64,000 nt of DNA from Oscheius sp. JU75 (lineage: Eukaryota > Nematoda > Chromadorea > Rhabditida > Rhabditidae): positions 3,596,001-3,660,000 of the forward strand of contig JASJZC010000005.1 of the NCBI GenBank assembly GCA_037178855.1, written 5' to 3'. Within the stretch, counting starts at the first letter, position 1. The number at the start of each line of letters is the position of its first letter. Below the pieces are notes generated by a model, which searched no databases, had not been told where the DNA came from, and saw only the letters and a program-made list of their open reading frames with translations. The translations under genes and the position numbers were made by a program. Positions 12,084-21,900 of the stretch are shown piece after piece.

Positions 12084-12507
12084 ATGTCGACGGGACAACA
12101 ACACCAAATCAAGGCACTGCAGACTATGCAATTCGAGAAGGAAATGAAGATGCTGAATTCGAAGAAGAGAGACTATCTGGAAGGCTACGAGAAGCAGACG
12201 GCAGACAAGGAAATCTGTCACTTCAATATCCGTTCAAAAGACTTTGGACGACTGACTCTGGCCATCGACTGCTCCGGAGATTATCCTTTTCGACCTCCGA
12301 CTGTCCGATTCACTTATCCCGTCTATCATCTGAATGTGGACAGGACGGGCGAGGTCTGTATCCCTAATTGTGGTCTCCTTGGAAGCTGACGACCACGATG
12401 AATCCTTCATTCAGTCCATTCCAGAGCTGCTGACCAAACCCGATCTCTGTCGGCCTGTTCGCAACGCCTTCATCTACGATCAAAAGACTTATCTGTACAA
12501 AGAGTGA
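12084..12507 (+). pseudogene. UBE2L3-like E2 ubiquitin-conjugating gene, copy A (frameshifted)
   Basis: The first 101 codons read as an E2 fold: GRLTLAIDCSGDYPFRPP aligns with the UBE2L3 strand region, and GEVCIP keeps the catalytic cysteine in the V-C-x-P setting typical of UBE2L3 rather than of other E2s. After CIP the frame breaks. WKLTTTM is found in a second frame, and DESFIQSIPELLTKPD plus the C-terminal helix (YDQKTYLYKE) in a third, so at least two frameshifts are needed to recover the family C-terminus. The N-terminal half is also shorter than usual between the first helix and the first strand. I found no intron that would repair it. An AATAAA follows about 25 bp after the stop. A truncated but translated protein cannot be excluded. 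Confidence 0.7.
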
Positions 12508-13535
12508 TTTTCCCTTATTGAAGAGCAATAAATCTGGTAACGAGACGAGTGAATGGGGATGTTTATAAACAGCGAGTAAGACCTACACGAGTGACAGCTG
12601 GCAGAAGGGGTGAATACTAATACGAGCCAAGTTTTCATTTTTCGCAAAAGCTCGTTGGCACTGGAAGAAAGAAAAATTGTTGAAACGATATAGTAATCTG
12701 CATGATACAGATGGCTACAGATTATACTTGGGCGTCGGGTCAAAGGCGCAAACGTCGTGCAGCAATTTTTACAATTTTCCCTTCTTGTTTGCAAGCTGTT
12801 CGTCTTATTTTTCACTACCTTTATCCAAATTTTCACAAAAAAATATCGACAAACTTCGGAGAAAAACGTGACACCAGGTATGCGTCAGTAAGGTCAAACT
12901 TTCGCGTTTTTCGTCGGGATTATTTATTTTTCAGTGAAAGTTTGGCAAAATGTAGAAAAAAGTAAGGCGAACAACCTACAAACGAGAAGGAAGAAAAAAG
13001 AACTAGCGAAAGAAAAACGCGAAAATTGCTGCAAGAGGTTTGCGCCTTTAACCCGACGCCCAAATATACTACAGATGTGGAAAAAGCTGTTTTGACCAGT
13101 CTCTGGCTGATTCAGAAGTAGTGCCAACAGAATAAGCATCTCGCCGCGCCTTATAGAGGAACACCGTACGAGCAAACGGTCAACAAGAGAGTAGAAGGGG
13201 GTGGAACTGTCTTGCCTGATCTGCATAATTGCTGCCCATAACGATGGGAGAATACCAGTTTATTACTGCATAACTGTTGAATTATACCCGAGAGACGATA
13301 ATAAATAGGGTTCAATAAGGACGAGGAACACGAGACGATGTGTTGTGACTACGTATGTATAACAGCTGTCAACCTTAGCCGCAAGAATGATCGCAGTGTG
13401 AGAGGATGGATCATTGACTGGCCGAGCAGAGGAAGCGCCATGAACTGAGCCAGAAAAGACTCTTCTTCACGTATACGAAGAAGAATAGTATGAGGCATTT
13501 CACATTATCGAGATCTTGGAGTTCTTTTAGATTCC
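12186..13535 (+). repeat. Segmental duplication, copy A
   Basis: This block is repeated in direct orientation at 17473-19397. It includes the E2 coding remnant, its 3' flank and unannotated sequence, and ends with about 30 bp matching the 3' end of the ABCG gene. Relative to copy B it carries one extra 346-bp transposon-like insert, lacks a 550-bp insert, and lacks the segment 18963-19357, which in copy B holds PIGQ exons; at that point copy A has about 10 bp of unrelated filler. The first ~230 bp look essentially identical between copies, while the rest differs by scattered substitutions. Confidence 0.88.
12723..13068. mobile_element. MITE with 8-bp target duplication (hAT-like)
   Basis: A 346-bp non-coding insert with inverted ends: the left end starts TATACTTGGGCGTCGGGT and the reverse complement of the right end starts TATATTTGGGCGTCGGGT. 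Similarity continues for about 48 bp. It is flanked by exact 8-bp direct repeats CTACAGAT (12715-12722 and 13069-13076). The paralogous copy B has a single CTACAGAT at 18002-18009 and no insert, so this is a clean insertion with a known empty site. An 8-bp duplication is typical of hAT-type elements; no transposase is encoded. Confidence 0.9.
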
Positions 13536-13915
13536 TGTAAACCCTGGAAAACAAGGTTTTACGTGATAATCAAGAATGTATACTGGGAAGGTAATATTGG
13601 GGCGCGCGTTTTTTGAGGAGGTACTTTGTTTGATATAGGTGGAGTATTCTCATTCTCCTCGCTCACACAAAAAAAGGCAGAAGTACTTGAGCCTAGAACT
13701 TTAAACTGCTTACTAAAAAGCTGAGCTTTACCGCTTCCTAGTCTTCCGAAGATTTCTGTACATTGTTCAGTATCCGGACCATTGCAATAGTCCTACTACC
13801 TGAAATCGAACTGAGTTTACCCGGAAAACAAATAACTTGTCGGAATTGGGAAGAATTTTGTAAGCTGATTACAATATTTCCAGTGGTATGTAGCAAAGAT
13901 ATAAGCAAAAAGTTT

Positions 13916-14352
13916 GGTAATAGTTCGGCAGGCGGCTCGGTTCATTCAAACGGGTTTTCGCGCGCATTTTTGAATTCGGCGGAATTTTGAAATCTTTTTC
14001 TCGTTTACGATTTCTACGCCTTTTCATTGCTTTTCGCAACTCTTCGCCTTACCTATTATGTCTTTCTTGTTCGCTTCAAGAAATAAAAACTAAGACTGCC
14101 TTGTTCTCCGTTGGTACAATCTGCTCCCGTCTGTTGGTCAACCGGTAGGGTCAGTTATCATTATACAAGGCAGTTCTAGTTTATATTACTTGAAGAGAGA
14201 ATAAAAGACATGAAAGATAAGGCAAAAAATTGAGAAAAGCAGTGAAAGGCGTAGGAAGCGTAAACGAGAAGAACATTTCAAAATCCCGCCGAATTCAAAA
14301 ATGCGCGCGAAAACCCGTTTGAATGAACCGAGCTGCCTGCCGAACTATTACC
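13916..14352. mobile_element. Foldback/MITE-like palindromic element
   Basis: A 437-bp imperfect palindrome. The two arms (about 13916-14110 and 14159-14352) match over roughly 190 bp, beginning GGTAATAGTTCGGCAGGC on the left and its reverse complement on the right; the outer ~78 bp are nearly perfect. There is no coding capacity. I could not identify a target-site duplication, so whether it is a transposon or another inverted duplication is open. Confidence 0.75.
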
Positions 14353-14401
14353 ATGCTTTAAAAAAAGATCAATTCTCAACATTGGTCTTTTTTTAAAGCA
14401 T
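14353..14401. repeat. Perfect 16-bp inverted repeat (hairpin)
   Basis: ATGCTTTAAAAAAAGA (14353-14368) and its exact reverse complement (14386-14401) flank a 17-nt loop. It abuts the right end of the foldback element. Role unknown. Confidence 0.9.
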
Positions 14402-15122
14402 TTCAAAGTAAAAGTTGAATTGTGTTTACAAATGTTTACGGCCTTCACGGTCTAGCTGCGGGGATTCTCTTCTGAGTTGTTCGTGATAACTCGCGTCGTG
14501 CCGTGCTCATCATTTTCCTACGCCTTTACCATCCATCTGCAAGGTCTGGCGTCGCTCTGGATAAAATTAGGAGTGTCGAAGTGTTAAAACTGAAGGCAGT
14601 CGAAAGAATCTGTAAGAAACTTGACTGACGCTTTAACGTGGTAGACAGGCTCATTTTTTATCTGATCGATCGTACCTATTCCTCTGAACTCCTTTTCCCA
14701 CCTCTCCAAAAAGTTCTCGCTCGCTGATCCAATTGACTCATTCAATGAAAACTTGTAACGCTATCCCCCCTCTATTACCTACAATGGATCTCCGATTCTG
14801 TTTGCTACCGCTATCCCTCTCACTTTCATGGCCATTTTTGAGTTTGCCAAAAGGGTGCCTACGTTGTTTTTGGTCGGGCTTCGCTAGCCTCACTTCTGTG
14901 GTAAACATCAGTACTATCTACACTGCTCTCACAGGTGAACGAATGGTTATTAGAGAACAATAACCCTAGCACTGCTCCACATTTTCTAACATATTTTACT
15001 ACATTCAGTCGAAATTCCTCTACAATATGTTGTAGAGCCACCAGTCGCTTACGCTCCTGGCGCAGCGACCCAATCATTTTGCAACCTGAACCGTTTGACT
15101 CTTTTGACTTGTCTTGTCAACT
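14402..15122. other. No supported gene
   Basis: Mostly featureless. Two weak open frames occur: minus 14859-15077, which could be an additional C-terminal exon of the next gene if the stop at 15123 is bypassed by splicing, and plus 14733-14963, with a hydrophobic stretch. Neither has a recognisable domain or a good splice context. Confidence 0.45.
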
Positions 15123-16577
15123 CTAGTTGCTACTACCATTCCCCTGTTTCCCTGTTATGCCTTCCACCTGAGATGAGGGAGATCCAGAAGGCCCTGCTCG
15201 AGACGGCTGCAAGATCGGCAGAACCAAGATGTACCCAGAAGACTTCACGCATTTGATGGAAAACTCGCAATAGTCAAGAGATTTCACTGTGAAAAGATCG
15301 GCCCTTTCCGATCTAATCACGTATCGTGCATCCTTGCGAATCTTCGAAACGGTTGGTCTCAAAGACAAGACTTGAAAGTAATCTCGGATCTCAACTGGGA
15401 TGTGCACATCACGTGACGTCACAAGCCAAGTTTGTTACAGGAGAACAGTAACTATACCCGGAACCGTGAAGGGCGTCTGCAAAGCTTGTCTATTTATTTT
15501 TTTCTGTATAAACACGGCAGTCAGTTGTACTGGATTGTTTTTTTCTTGGAAAGATTTATTACAGAATGAAAGACGCTCAGGCGTAGAAACCTGTGCTATG
15601 GCTTTCTGTAGAACCGTAGGCTTCAAGAAGGACACAAAAAGCTCGAGGGTCAAGGGCAAGATCAATCTCAGCGGGGTACGAAGAGTAATCCAGCGGTGTG
15701 GCTACAATAAAAATCCATTGGAAATTGATCATGTCGGACAGATTTTGAATGTTAAAGAACATCGAGAAATTGCTGCTTGTGCTGGGGATAGTAGATGTAA
15801 CAAAAACCATGTAATTGCCATTCGGACTGGGTATAAAATGTAGTACGCGTTGAGTTCCATTTTGGTCCTTATGCCTATATGATACGCTAAGAATTGGAGC
15901 ATCACGGACTTCTAAACATAATAAATAACTAATATGGTTTGTTCAAAAAAAAAAAAGAATGATCACAGTGTTCCGAAATGCTTACATAGCGGGACTCTTG
16001 AGAGACTTTTCTCTTTTCTATCATATAATAATTGTCTAAAACGAGCACTTACTATCTCAAAAGGGTTTGCAATGTATCCAGCTCTGTTGCGTATACTGAA
16101 TCTCGTCAGGTCCTCGTTCAAAAGAGTATTGACGGCTTTACAGAGTCGGAAAGCGCGGATGAAAGCACGTGAGTGCATCTGAATAGTAATCTGATGACTG
16201 ATAGATTGTTCGCGAAATGTCCAAAGAAACCATCATCAAATCTTGCCAAACCTTTGAAAAGACGGCTAACAAGTCCTTGTACCTAAAGCCTGTCAAGCTG
16301 ACTGGGTCTGGAAGTGGCAGAGAAAAAAGAGTCCGTTTTTTTACTGTCTCAACGAATTGTTTTTCCGTATCATAATTCCATCCATCGTCATGTAAATAGT
16401 TTCTCGGAGCTTGCAAAAGATATGTGTATCTACGTTCGAACTCTTTGTCACTGAGCTGGAAAACGTGGCCTATTATAGAACAAACAAACTTACTTTATAA
16501 ATATGAACAGGGCTGTCTGTTAAGAAATCTTCCGTAAGTGGAAACTCATTAGGCTTTCGCGTTGAGTTCGGGTCCAT
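15123..16577 (-). CDS. Unknown multi-exon protein
   Basis: About seven exons, with five small introns, encode about 400 residues that I cannot assign. The model reads MDPNSTRKPNEFPLTEDFLT, then LSDKEFERRYTYLLQAPRNY, a helical stretch AFIRAFRLCKAVNTLL, then a probable beta-rich region (ILSVSYRHKDQNG, RVLHFIPSPNGNYMVFV, WIFIVATPLDYSSYPAEIDL) and a tail containing YFQVLSLRPTVSKIRK. The ATG at 16577 follows an acceptor-like CTTTCAG. No signal peptide or membrane segment is obvious. The gene lies 100 bp from the break point of the inverted ABCG copy, so it may be a relic or a lineage-specific gene. Exon joins after about 15950 are less certain because one intron is longer and has a weak acceptor. 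Confidence 0.55.
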
Positions 16578-16677
16578 CGAAACTGACTGAAAGATCGAGA
16601 TCAGCACAATACGCGATGCGTCCTGCAACACTCTTATAGAAAATCGATAATCAACGCTTCTCATAGAAAATCGATAA

Positions 16678-17300
16678 TCAACACGATGTTGACAAGAAAT
16701 CTAAAAGGACTCGACGTCGACGGTCGAATCGAAGTGAATGGATGCGAAATTGGGGAAGAGATCACAGCCATCTCCGGATATGCTCAGCAAGAGGAATTAT
16801 TTCTTGGTACCCTTACTGTAAGAGAGTACTTGACCATCCAGGTAATGTAAACCTCGAGTCATTCAGACCTTACTTTAGGCAAAGTTACGTGTTCGAGACG
16901 CTGCAAAACGGAAGAAACGTGTGGATATCGTACTCACCCAGCTGGGTCTATTAAAATGTCAAAATACGAGGATCGGAGTTGTTGGAGTCAAGAAGGGAAT
17001 ATCTGGTAAGCTGCCGAAATTGCTTTTATTGCGCACTCTAGGTGGTGAAGGAAGACGTCTCACATTTGCTTGTGAACTACTATCAAATCCGGCCATCTTG
17101 TTCTGTGATGAGCCTACTACCGGACTGGATAGCTTCATGGCAGAAAACGTCGTTCAAGTGCTCTCCAAATTAGCTAAAAATGGACGAACCATCATCTGCA
17201 CAATCCATCAGCCGGCCTCTCAACTCTTCATGATGTTCGACAGCGTAATGTTCTTAGGTATCTCGTTTTTTGGCAATTCTAAAAGAATCTTCAGCCGGGG
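16678..17300 (+). pseudogene. Inverted partial copy of ABCG gene (ATPase domain)
   Basis: 623 bp that match, base for base as far as I can read, the reverse complement of 20623-21246 in the intact ABCG gene, including its introns. It begins inside the codons after the Walker A motif and ends just past a splice acceptor, so it contains the ABC signature (ISGGEGRRL, interrupted by an intron) and Walker B (AILFCDEPTTGLDS) but no Walker A and no membrane domain. Keeping the introns shows it was copied from DNA, not from mRNA. The left break point carries a partly repeated filler: AGAAAATCGATAATCAAC occurs at 16638-16655 and again at 16665-16682. Confidence 0.92.
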
Positions 17301-17302
17301 TC

Positions 17303-17461
17303 CTCATAATTGGAAGCCGACGACCACGATGAATCCATTATTCAGTCCATTCTGCAGCTGCTGACGAAATCCACTCTCTCGTAGTCTGTTCGCAACGCCA
17401 TCGCCTCCGAATTCTCCCACGATCAAAAGACCTATCTGTACAAATTCACAAAAAAGAGTGA
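17303..17461 (+). pseudogene. UBE2L3-like E2, 3' fragment
   Basis: A third, more diverged E2 remnant. It encodes NWKPTTTM, then in another frame DESIIQSILQLLTK, then RNAIASEFSHDQKTYLYKF and TKK, which matches the UBE2L3 C-terminus better than copies A and B do (these have lost the IASEFSH part). It shares the frameshift between TTTM and DES with copy A, so that lesion is older than the duplication. It is fused directly to copy B at 17472-17473. Confidence 0.7.
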
Positions 17462-17472
17462 TTTTCCCTTAT

Positions 17473-17794
17473 TACGAGAAGCAGACGGCAGACAAGGAAA
17501 TCTGTCACTTCAATATCCGTTCAAAAGACTTTGGACGACTGACTCTGGCCATCGACTGCTCCGGAGATTATCCTTTTCGACCTCCGACTGTCCGATTCAC
17601 TTATCCCGTCTATCATCTGAATGTGGACAGGACGGGCGAGGTCTGTATCCCTAATTGTGGTCTCCTTGGAAGCTGACGACCACGATGAATCCTTCATTCA
17701 GTCCATTCCAGAGCTGCTGACCAAACCCGATCTCTGTCGGCCTGTTCGCAACGCCTTCATCCACGATCAAAAGACTTATCTGTACAAAGAGTGA
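17473..17794 (+). pseudogene. UBE2L3-like E2, copy B (5'-truncated, frameshifted)
   Basis: The first 67 codons are identical in protein sequence to part of copy A (from YEKQTADKEICHFNIRS to GEVCIPNCGLLGS) and then show the same frame breaks and the same diverged tail. The first ~35 codons of copy A, including the start, are missing, and the fragment is joined to the 3' end of another E2 remnant. Confidence 0.75.
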
Positions 17795-18294
17795 TTTTCC
17801 CTTATTGAAGAGCAATAAATCTGGTAACGAGACGAGTGAATGGGGATGTTTATAAACAGCGAGTAAGACCTACACGAGTGACAGCTGGCAGAAGGGGTGA
17901 ATACTAATGCGAGCCAAGTTTTCATTTTTCGCGAAAGCTCGTTGGAACGGGAAGAATGAAAAATTGTTGAAACGATCTAGTAATCTGCATGATTCAGATG
18001 GCTACAGATGTGGAAAAAGTTATTTTGACCCGTCTCTGGCTGATTCAGAAGTAGTGCCAACAGATTAAGCATCACGCCGCACCGTTTATAGAGGAACACC
18101 GTATGAGCATACGGTCAACAAGAGAGTAGAAGGGGGTGGAACTGTCTCGACTGATTTGCATAATTGCTGCTCATAACGATGGGAGAATACCAGTTTATTA
18201 CTGCATAACTGTTGAATTATACCCGAGAGACGATAATAAATAGGGTTCAATAAGGAAGAGGAACACGAGACGATGTGTTGTGACTTCGTATGTA

Positions 18295-18844
18295 CAGGGT
18301 GGCCGATAAGTATTGGCGCGTAAAAAATGCGTTTTTCTTCGAAATCAGAAAACTTTTTGCACTTTAGGTGGCTAGATATGATGGAAAACATCTCGCAAAT
18401 TTATATTTTCACAGTCAGATCGAGAGATTCACTTTTAAATTTGCACAGTGGTGGAAACTGTGCGACCGTGGAACAGCTTGTGCGGCGCAAGTGACATGTC
18501 AAAAAACAAATTACGTATAAATCCTGTATGATGTATTTCGAATTGCTTGAGCCTAAGTTTCTACATTGTTAGATCAATTATGATGTCTTCGATAATAAAA
18601 GAACGCAAAGTTTTTTCTTCGGTGGATTGTTTGGGTCTCTTTTTTAGATTGGTTTTGCCAAGGGGGTGAAAGCGGTATCCATTGTTTGCTAGAAAATCCG
18701 AAAAACTCTACAACATGAGACTATGTTGGTTGGATAGAGTATAAAAACTAGTGTTAAATCAGCCTATATACAGGCCTTTAAGATGAACTGTGGGAAACAA
18801 GGACTCCATATGAGTAAACGCGTAAATACTTATCGGCTACTTTG
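18295..18844. mobile_element. MITE with TA target duplication (Tc1/mariner-like)
   Basis: A 550-bp non-coding insert. Its left end begins CAGGGTGGCCGATAAGTATT and the reverse complement of its right end begins CAAAGTAGCCGATAAGTATT; 22 of the first 27 positions match. It is flanked by TA on both sides (18293-18294 and 18845-18846), and the paralogous copy A has the uninterrupted sequence with a single TA at 13358-13359. A TA duplication is the hallmark of Tc1/mariner transposition. No transposase frame was found inside. Confidence 0.9.
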
Positions 18845-18953
18845 TATAACAGCTGTCAACCTTAGCCGCAAGAATGATCGCAGTGTGAGAGGATGGATCA
18901 TTGACTGGCCGAGCAGAGGAAGCGCCATGAACTGAGCCAGAAAAGACTCTTCT

Positions 18954-21900
18954 TCACGTATAAGACTGCCAGACACAGCTGAAATGGGTGTTTTGATTGA
19001 AAGTATGAAACTGAATTGCCGATTTGAAGACTATAAAGTAGACAAATATGGTCGGAAGGAGGAAGAGCAAAAGTGAGAACAGAATGGTCGAAAGGAACTG
19101 CTCCCTCGTATCCAAATTGACCTAAATTGACATATTTCTGAAGAATATAATCCGAACCGTGTCGACTCGAGTCCTTAGCGGATTCCACTTCTTGCCACGA
19201 AGGGCTCTCCAAAGGGAGCAAAGGGAATACCAGGAAACATCGGCTAATCTGAAAGTTCGTTGTTAGTCACCTCCCCTTTTTATTACCCCCGATTCTAGAC
19301 CTATCTCATTCCAGAAAAACAAGATGAGATTCACTCTTTATTTCACAATGAGTTACAAAATAGTATGAGATATTTCACATTATCGAGATCTTCTCACACG
19401 GATCGTCAGTCCAATAAAGCCGATGGTATAAAAGACGAAAATGTAACCGAACATCACGAGCAGATCCATTAGGAGATTCTTGGCCTCAAATGAGAACCCT
19501 TTCAAGATAGAGTCGCGGTCCTCATTTGTCCAGGTCACGTTCCCGTTTACCTGGTTCCATTGATTGATTGTCAGAGCCTCGAATCCGTATCTGAAGAGAG
19601 AAATGCAAGAGAATATAAGAAAAGACTAACCTGAACCAACTGAGATACTGTACCCATGAGATGTAGGCAGGAAGTGCTCCGACGTTGGCATAGAGACCTC
19701 CAGTGAGAGATAGGAGCGTCAGAAGAGGACCAGCGAGAGAGACAGCTATCGGATACGAGGGACAGATGACTGACAGCATGACTCCAAATGCGGAAGAGGA
19801 CTGTTCAATTAGTAGACACGTCAGAAGTGTAATCAGGACTTGAGGTACTGTGTTGGAGAAGCCGACAAGCCAGTAGCAGATGAGTACCATTATTATTCCG
19901 TCTACTGTGAACAGCGGGACATAAGAGAGCGATCTGGCAAAGTAGTAGCTAAAAAGAGACTTTTTGAGAGCAATTAGAGGAAGAGGCAAACCTGAAGACG
20001 CTGTAGATTCCGTCATGATATTCTCTGACGACGAGAGGAAAATCGGCCGGCATAAAGGTCAAGATTCCAAAGAGCGTTGAGTAAGTGAGCTCACAGACGA
20101 GATAGAACAGGGCTCCGTTGATGTTAGAAATTCCTACTTTGTTCAAGGGTGTCTGATAATAGCTTTCAGTCTTGTGTATGAAATACATTACCTGTAGATA
20201 GAGCAGTCCGACAAAAAGACCCATGACCGATTTTTGGATGATTTTGGCTCTAGCAAGACTGGGATTTCTCCAATTATCCAGGACCGACCGATGCAGAAGG
20301 GCAGAGATTTGAGAGAAGATAGAGACGCGTCTTCTACCGTCAGGAATGTCTCCAACTTCCAAAGAATGCAGCTCTGCGAGGAGATCTTTTCCGGCTTGAC
20401 TAAAATGAGCAGTTTTGCTATCACAACTCGTATAAACATACTCATTTTCGAATATATCACATATTTTGGTGATTCTCTTCTTGCATTTTTCCTCCTCGTG
20501 TGGAACGACTGCCAGTGTGTGAATGACAAGATCGGCGGGATTAAAGTTATGAGGACAGGGGAATCCGCAAGTTTCGAAGAACTGAATGCAGTTGCGAGGA
20601 GAGCCGACAAAGGCTGTTCGACCCCCGGCTGAAGATTCTTTTAGAATTGCCAAAAAACGAGATACCTAAGAACATTACGCTGTCGAACATCATGAAGAGT
20701 TGAGAGGCCGGCTGATGGATTGTGCAGATGATGGTTCGTCCATTTTTAGCTAATTTGGAGAGCACTTGAACGACGTTTTCTGCCATGAAGCTATCCAGTC
20801 CGGTAGTAGGCTCATCACAGAACAAGATGGCCGGATTTGATAGTAGTTCACAAGCAAATGTGAGACGTCTTCCTTCACCACCTAGAGTGCGCAATAAAAG
20901 CAATTTCGGCAGCTTACCAGATATTCCCTTCTTGACTCCAACAACTCCGATCCTCGTATTTTGACATTTTAATAGACCCAGCTGGGTGAGTACGATATCC
21001 ACACGTTTCTTCCGTTTTGCAGCGTCTCGAACACGTAACTTTGCCTAAAGTAAGGTCTGAATGACTCGAGGTTTACATTACCTGGATGGTCAAGTACTCT
21101 CTTACAGTAAGGGTACCAAGAAATAATTCCTCTTGCTGAGCATATCCGGAGATGGCTGTGATCTCTTCCCCAATTTCGCATCCATTCACTTCGATTCGAC
21201 CGTCGACGTCGAGTCCTTTTAGATTTCTTGTCAACATCGTGTTGAGAAGCGTCGTCTTTCCAGCCCCGGAAGCCCCCATTAGAGCCATCAAAGTACCTGG
21301 TTTAGCGATGCCATTCACGCCTTGAAGAAGTTCTCTCTTTGTCTTCTTGACAGAAACTCTGAGGAGTGGATGGAAAATGGCGCAAAAGGGCAAAAATTAC
21401 CTAACATCCCTCCACGACAAAGTGATCGGATCGACTTTCTCCAGGACAGACTCGGAGACTGAACGGGCTGCTCCATACTCCGATGGCTCGATCGAGAGAA
21501 GACTCGCTGTTTCGTCCATTCCTTCAGCAAAACAAATAACTTCAAGAAGCGAAAGAGCGCTCACAATCAATAAGGTGATAAGAATATTGAGTGAAACAAA
21601 AGTAAAGCGAAGAAAAGTGGATGTTACGAGAAAAACACAAGTAAAGGCTAGATTGTAATTGATTTCCCAGTAAGAGCTTTCTCACAACCACGTTATCTTA
21701 TCGAACGACCCAAAAACATACCTGGAAGCATAGATATCGAAGCAGTGGATATGGAGCGTGAAGAGCGACAAGAGATCTGTGAAAAGAGCAAGAGCTGTCG
21801 AAAGACCAAGGCAGAGGGACCACTTAACCACATTGACTGCCCACGGAGCATTCAAGAACTGTACAAACGCTGAAAGTTGATTCTAGGAACTTAAAAAAAG

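Larger units (their letters stand above)
17473..19397 (+). repeat. Segmental duplication, copy B
   Basis: Partner of 12186-13535 in direct orientation. Copy B contains a 550-bp Tc1/mariner-like insert (18295-18844) that is absent from copy A, lacks the hAT-like insert of copy A, and retains 18963-19357, which carries PIGQ coding exons on the minus strand. Because copy A still has both flanks of that segment, copy A looks like a copy of this locus that later lost it. Confidence 0.88.

Noticed and set aside
18295-18844. Transposase gene inside the TA-flanked element
   Set aside because: All six frames are broken by stops and no DDD/DDE-type or helix-turn-helix stretch is visible; it is non-autonomous.
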